DNA of 7,293 nt from UBA4716 sp036310525 (lineage in GTDB: Bacteria > Bacillota > Clostridia > UBA1381), in NCBI GenBank assembly GCA_036310525.1, contig JAXJRQ010000167.1, forward strand, positions 1-7,293, given 5' to 3'. This document shows, piece after piece, positions 4,500-7,293 of this stretch. Position 1 is the stretch's first letter. The number at the start of each line of letters is the position of its first letter. Both the position numbers and the translations under genes were made by a program. The notes beneath the pieces are model-generated. The model saw only the letters and a list, made by a program, of their open reading frames with translations, was not told where the DNA came from and searched no databases.

Positions 4500-5966
4500 A
4501 TGACAGACAAATTTGCAAAAGAAGGTCTTACCTTTGATGATGTGTTGCTGGTACCTCAGGCTTCTGACTGTACCCCGAACATGGTTGACTTATCAACTAA
4601 CATTACAAAGACAATCAAACTCAATATTCCGTTCATAAGCTCCGCTATGGATACTGTAACGGAAGCTCCCATGGCAATTGCCATAGCCCGTGAAGGCGGT
4701 ATGGGTATCATTCACAAAAATATGACAATAGAGGAACAGGCGGCAGAGGTCGACAAGGTTAAGCGTTCTGAAAACGGTGTTATTGCAAATCCTTTCAGTC
4801 TCAGTGCTGAACATACACTAAAAGACGCCGACGAGCTTATGGGACGTTATAAAATCTCAGGTGTTCCCATCTGTGACGAAAATAATATCCTCGTGGGTAT
4901 CATTACTAACCGTGATTTGAGATTTGAAGAAGATTTTTCAAAGAAAATCAAAGATGTTATGACAAAGGATAACCTCATCACTGCTCCCGTAGGTACTACA
5001 CTTAAAGAGGCTCAGTCAATTCTTTCTACACATAAGATTGAAAAACTCCCTATCGTTGATGAATCAAATCATCTAAAGGGGCTTATCACTATTAAAGATA
5101 TAGAAAAAGCTATCAGATACCCGAACAGCGCAAGAGATAAAGAAGGCAGACTTCTTGCAGGTGCGGCTGTCGGTGTAACAAACGACTGTCTTGACAGAGT
5201 TAAGGCTCTTGTTGAAGCAGGCGTTGACCTTGTTTGTCTTGACAGTGCTCACGGTCATTCGGCAAACATTATGAACAAAATCAGAGAAATTAAGAAAGCT
5301 TATCCCGACCTTCCCGTTATCGCAGGTAATATCGCAACTGCTGAAGCGGCTGAAGCACTTATTGAAGCAGGTGCTGACTGTATCAAAGTCGGTATTGGTC
5401 CCGGTTCAATCTGTACTACAAGAATTATCGCTGGTATCGGTGTTCCGCAGATTACGGCTGTTTATGATGTTGCTCAGGTTGCAAAGAAATACGGTATCCC
5501 CGTTATCGCAGACGGCGGTATCAAGTATTCAGGTGACTGCGTAAAGGCTATCGCCGCAGGTGCTGATGTTATCATGATGGGAAGTCTTCTCGCAGGCTGT
5601 GACGAAAGTCCCGGTGAGTTTGAAATTTATCAGGGCAGACGTTTCAAGGTTTACAGAGGTATGGGTTCACTTGCAGCTATGGAAAAGGGTTCAAAGGACA
5701 GATACTTCCAGACCGGTTCAAAGAAACTTGTTCCCGAAGGCGTTGAAGGTAGAGTTCCCTATAAAGGACCGCTTTCAGATACTATATTCCAGCTTATCGG
5801 CGGTTTACGTTCAGGTATGGGTTACTGCGGTACTCCTACTGTTCCCGAGCTTAAGGAAAACGGTAAGTTTATAAGAATTACCGGCGCTGGTCTTAAGGAA
5901 AGCCATCCGCATGATATTTATATCACTAAAGAGGCTCCCAACTACAGCTATAACAGCCAGGGTTAA
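4500..5966 (+). CDS. guaB: Inosine-5'-monophosphate dehydrogenase
   Basis: This enzyme oxidises IMP to XMP with NAD+, the committing step of guanine nucleotide synthesis in the cytoplasm; it works as a tetramer. The 488-aa length is standard. The (beta/alpha)8 barrel carries SSAMDTVTE (47-55), GGMGIIHKNM (66-75), DGGIKYSGD (338-346) and the active-site loop GPGSICTTR with catalytic Cys305. The mobile flap includes the Arg401-Tyr402 dyad in the SKDRYFQ stretch and VPEGVEGRVPYKG (411-423). Two CBS domains (about 95-205) are inserted as in most bacterial enzymes and are known to bind nucleotides in regulation. All key residues are present. GAAAGGAG (4486-4493) precedes the ATG. The gene has its own promoter and terminator, so it is probably monocistronic. 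Confidence 0.98.
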   Translation: MTDKFAKEGLTFDDVLLVPQASDCTPNMVDLSTNITKTIKLNIPFISSAMDTVTEAPMAIAIAREGGMGIIHKNMTIEEQAAEVDKVKRSENGVIANPFSLSAEHTLKDADELMGRYKISGVPICDENNILVGIITNRDLRFEEDFSKKIKDVMTKDNLITAPVGTTLKEAQSILSTHKIEKLPIVDESNHLKGLITIKDIEKAIRYPNSARDKEGRLLAGAAVGVTNDCLDRVKALVEAGVDLVCLDSAHGHSANIMNKIREIKKAYPDLPVIAGNIATAEAAEALIEAGADCIKVGIGPGSICTTRIIAGIGVPQITAVYDVAQVAKKYGIPVIADGGIKYSGDCVKAIAAGADVIMMGSLLAGCDESPGEFEIYQGRRFKVYRGMGSLAAMEKGSKDRYFQTGSKKLVPEGVEGRVPYKGPLSDTIFQLIGGLRSGMGYCGTPTVPELKENGKFIRITGAGLKESHPHDIYITKEAPNYSYNSQG

Positions 5967-5978
5967 TTTGATAAAATC

Positions 5979-6010
5979 TCGCACAGATTTTCAAAATCTG
6001 TGCGATTTTT
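5979..6010 (+). terminator. Intrinsic terminator of guaB
   Basis: A perfect stem pairs TCGCACAGATT (5979-5989) with AATCTGTGCGA (5995-6005) around a 5-nt loop, followed by TTTTT. It begins 13 nt after the guaB stop. Confidence 0.92.
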
Positions 6011-6011
6011 A

Positions 6012-6040
6012 TTGACATAACTTAGCAGATATTATATAAT
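6012..6040 (+). promoter_or_regulatory. Perfect-consensus sigma-A promoter of the ROK kinase gene
   Basis: TTGACA (6012-6017), exactly 17 bp, then TATAAT (6035-6040). Both boxes match consensus fully, which suggests strong, probably constitutive expression. It starts right after the guaB terminator. Confidence 0.88.
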
Positions 6041-6076
6041 TTATGTATATGATTTTAAAAATGGAGGACATTAATA

Positions 6077-7015
6077 ATGTTATATCTTGGAATTGATTTA
6101 GGCGGTACAAATATCGCCGTGGGTCTTGTTGATGAAAACGGTAAAATCCTGCATCAGGATTCTACTCCTACTCTTGCAACACGTCCTGCTGAGGAAATTG
6201 TAAAGGACATGTGCGATACATGTAAGAAAGTAGTCGCTGACGCCGGCTACACTCTTGATGATGTTGAAGCAATCGGTGTGGGTTGTCCGGGTACGGTTGA
6301 CAACACAAGCGGAATAATTGCTTATTCAAACAACCTTCCCATGGTACAGTTCCCCATGCGTGAAATGATTCAGAAGCACATTGATAAACCCGTTAACCTT
6401 GAAAATGACGCAAACGCAGCTGCATTCGGTGAGTACATAATAAACGGTAACGGCGCAAGTAACTTTATATTCATCACACTTGGAACAGGTATCGGTGGTG
6501 GCGTTATCATTGACGGAAAGATTTATCGTGGTTTTAACTGCGCAGGCGCAGAGCTTGGTCACACAACAATCATTATGGACGGTGAACAGTGTTCATGCGG
6601 TAAGAAGGGTTGTTGGGAGGCTTACGCTTCGGTTACTGCACTTATCCGTCAGACAAAGAAAGCAATTGAAGAAAATCCCACAAGCCTTATGGCTGAACTT
6701 GCTAAAAAAGAAGGCAAGGTAAGCGGAAGAACTTCATTTGATGCAGCAAAGCAGGGTGATGCGGCAGCTAAAAAGGTTGTTGAAAATTACATCAAGTATG
6801 TGGCAGAGGGACTTAATAATATGCTTAACATTTTCCAGCCTGAAATCATTTCAGTAGGCGGTGGAATCAGTAAGGAGGGCGATTACCTCTTAGGTCCGGT
6901 TAAGGAGCTTGTATATAAGGATGACTACAACAAATACATGCCCAAAACAAAAATTGAAGTTGCTACATTATTTAATGACGCAGGCATTATAGGTGCCGCA
7001 ATGTCAGCAAAATAA
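6077..7015 (+). CDS. glk: ROK-family glucokinase
   Basis: It phosphorylates glucose to glucose-6-phosphate with ATP at the entry of glycolysis. The 312-aa length fits single-domain ROK kinases; there is no N-terminal winged-helix domain, so it is not a ROK repressor. Motifs: phosphate-binding GIDLGGTNIAVG (5-16), ENDANAAAFGE (109-119) with catalytic base Asp111, TLGTGIGGGV (134-143), and the ROK signature around AELGH (158-162) with zinc ligands His162, Cys172, Cys174 and Cys179 in the CSCGKKGCWE stretch. GGAGG (6063-6067) lies 9 nt before the ATG. The gene has its own promoter and terminator. Glucose is the most likely substrate for this Firmicute-type protein, but fructose, mannose or an N-acetylhexosamine cannot be excluded from sequence alone. 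Confidence 0.92.
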   Translation: MLYLGIDLGGTNIAVGLVDENGKILHQDSTPTLATRPAEEIVKDMCDTCKKVVADAGYTLDDVEAIGVGCPGTVDNTSGIIAYSNNLPMVQFPMREMIQKHIDKPVNLENDANAAAFGEYIINGNGASNFIFITLGTGIGGGVIIDGKIYRGFNCAGAELGHTTIIMDGEQCSCGKKGCWEAYASVTALIRQTKKAIEENPTSLMAELAKKEGKVSGRTSFDAAKQGDAAAKKVVENYIKYVAEGLNNMLNIFQPEIISVGGGISKEGDYLLGPVKELVYKDDYNKYMPKTKIEVATLFNDAGIIGAAMSAK

Positions 7016-7024
7016 TCAAAAAAA

Positions 7025-7054
7025 ATATCTGCTGTTTTTGGCAGATATTTTTTT
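7025..7054 (+). terminator. Intrinsic terminator of the ROK kinase gene
   Basis: ATATCTGC (7025-7032) pairs with GCAGATAT (7041-7048) around an 8-nt loop, followed by TTTTTT. The A-run upstream of the stem can extend the pairing. It starts 9 nt after the stop codon. Confidence 0.9.
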
Positions 7055-7057
7055 ATT

Positions 7058-7102
7058 AAACAACAAGGGCGGAGATTCCTGAGAACCTCCGCCTTATTGT
7101 TT
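7058..7102 (-). terminator. GC-rich terminator hairpin of folD
   Basis: On the minus strand GGCGGAG-G-UUC, a UCAG loop, then GAA-U-CUCCGCC form an 11-bp stem, followed by CUUGUUGUUU. The A-rich 5' flank pairs with this U-rich tail, apart from one bulged C in the 3' arm. The irregular pairs 7064/7096 and 7075/7086 are C-A type mismatches on the plus strand but G.U wobbles on the minus strand, so the folded RNA is the minus one, i.e. the folD transcript. Confidence 0.7.
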
Positions 7103-7184
7103 ATAATGCAGCTGAGTCAATGGCATACAATTGAGAGAGATGCTGCAGATAAACAGCATACCATTGACTCAACCGCAATTATAA
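7101..7184 (-). repeat. Large imperfect inverted repeat, probable RNA stem-loop in the folD 3' UTR
   Basis: The arms 7101-7128 and 7156-7184 pair over 28 bp with a single bulged base (7177) and a 27-nt loop (7129-7155). The four irregular pairs (7110/7174, 7112/7172, 7124/7160, 7127/7157) are A.C mismatches on the plus strand but all G.U wobbles on the minus strand. It lies 24 nt after the folD stop and directly before the folD terminator. A second stem, ATGCTG with CAGCAT (7140-7159), could compete with the inner end. It might also be a mobile palindromic element, as the ends are TTATAA-like. Confidence 0.75.
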
Positions 7185-7208
7185 CCTGAAATATATTAAA
7201 CACGCAGC

Positions 7209-7293
7209 TTATTTCGATTGATTTATTATAGCTGCTTTTAGTGTATTTTGCATTAACATGGCAATAGTCATAGGACCAACGCCGCCCGGTACA
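7209..7293 (-). CDS. folD: C-terminal end of bifunctional FolD (methylene-THF dehydrogenase/cyclohydrolase), partial
   Basis: Only the last 27 codons and the stop are in the window; the rest lies beyond position 7293. The visible peptide starts with VPGGVGPMTIAMLMQNTL, the highly conserved C-terminal motif of FolD, in which the GGVGPMT loop contacts NADP. FolD interconverts 5,10-methylene-THF, 5,10-methenyl-THF and 10-formyl-THF in one-carbon metabolism, which feeds purine and thymidylate synthesis. The gene converges on the ROK kinase gene. Its promoter and catalytic residues are outside the window. Confidence 0.93.
   Translation of the reverse strand, partial: VPGGVGPMTIAMLMQNTLKAAIINQSK

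Noticed and set aside
1..7293. CRISPR array, insertion sequence, tRNA or rRNA
   Set aside because: No direct-repeat array with spacers, transposase motifs, tRNA cloverleaf or rRNA segments were seen.

Overview
The window looks like chromosome from a low-GC Firmicute of class Clostridia. Evidence for this: AT-rich intergenic DNA, strong AGGAGG-type ribosome binding sites, near-consensus sigma-A promoters with 17-bp spacers, a LytTR/HPK10 quorum-sensing module, and clostridial-type DusB, GuaB, ROK kinase and FolD proteins. An Oscillospirales/Ruminococcus-like host is a guess from overall feel, not a demonstration.

Layout. At 1-11 (minus) only the first codons of an unknown gene are visible, with its own promoter and ribosome binding site. 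Positions 92-424 hold no convincing protein gene. They do contain a strong rightward promoter (175-203), a stem followed by a U-tract (216-283) that would end a transcript of about 70 nt, and a 112-bp element (303-414) with perfect 16-bp inverted ends and two nested palindromes. From 3230 down to 425, all on the minus strand, lies a complete Agr-type peptide quorum-sensing operon in the order agrA (LytTR regulator), agrC (histidine kinase), agrB (peptide-processing protease), agrD (52-aa autoinducer precursor). AgrD overlaps the end of agrB by 14 nt. The AgrD core has Ser where Cys is usual, which predicts a serine-lactone signal. agrB-agrD also appear to have their own promoter in the agrC-agrB gap.

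Divergent from agrA, on the plus strand, come dusB (tRNA-dihydrouridine synthase), guaB (IMP dehydrogenase) and a ROK-family glucokinase. Each has a recognisable promoter, and guaB and the kinase have clear intrinsic terminators. A convergent folD ends at 7209. Between the kinase and folD lie two large hairpins whose irregular pairs are all G.U wobbles on the minus strand, so they are most likely folD 3'-end RNA structures.

How the genes work together: AgrD would be cut and cyclised by AgrB, exported, sensed by AgrC, and relayed to AgrA. The remaining genes are metabolic or tRNA-modification housekeeping genes with no obvious functional tie to the signalling module. The parts most worth follow-up are the unusual AgrD, the untranslated structured region that meets the 3' end of agrD, and the folD 3' hairpin.
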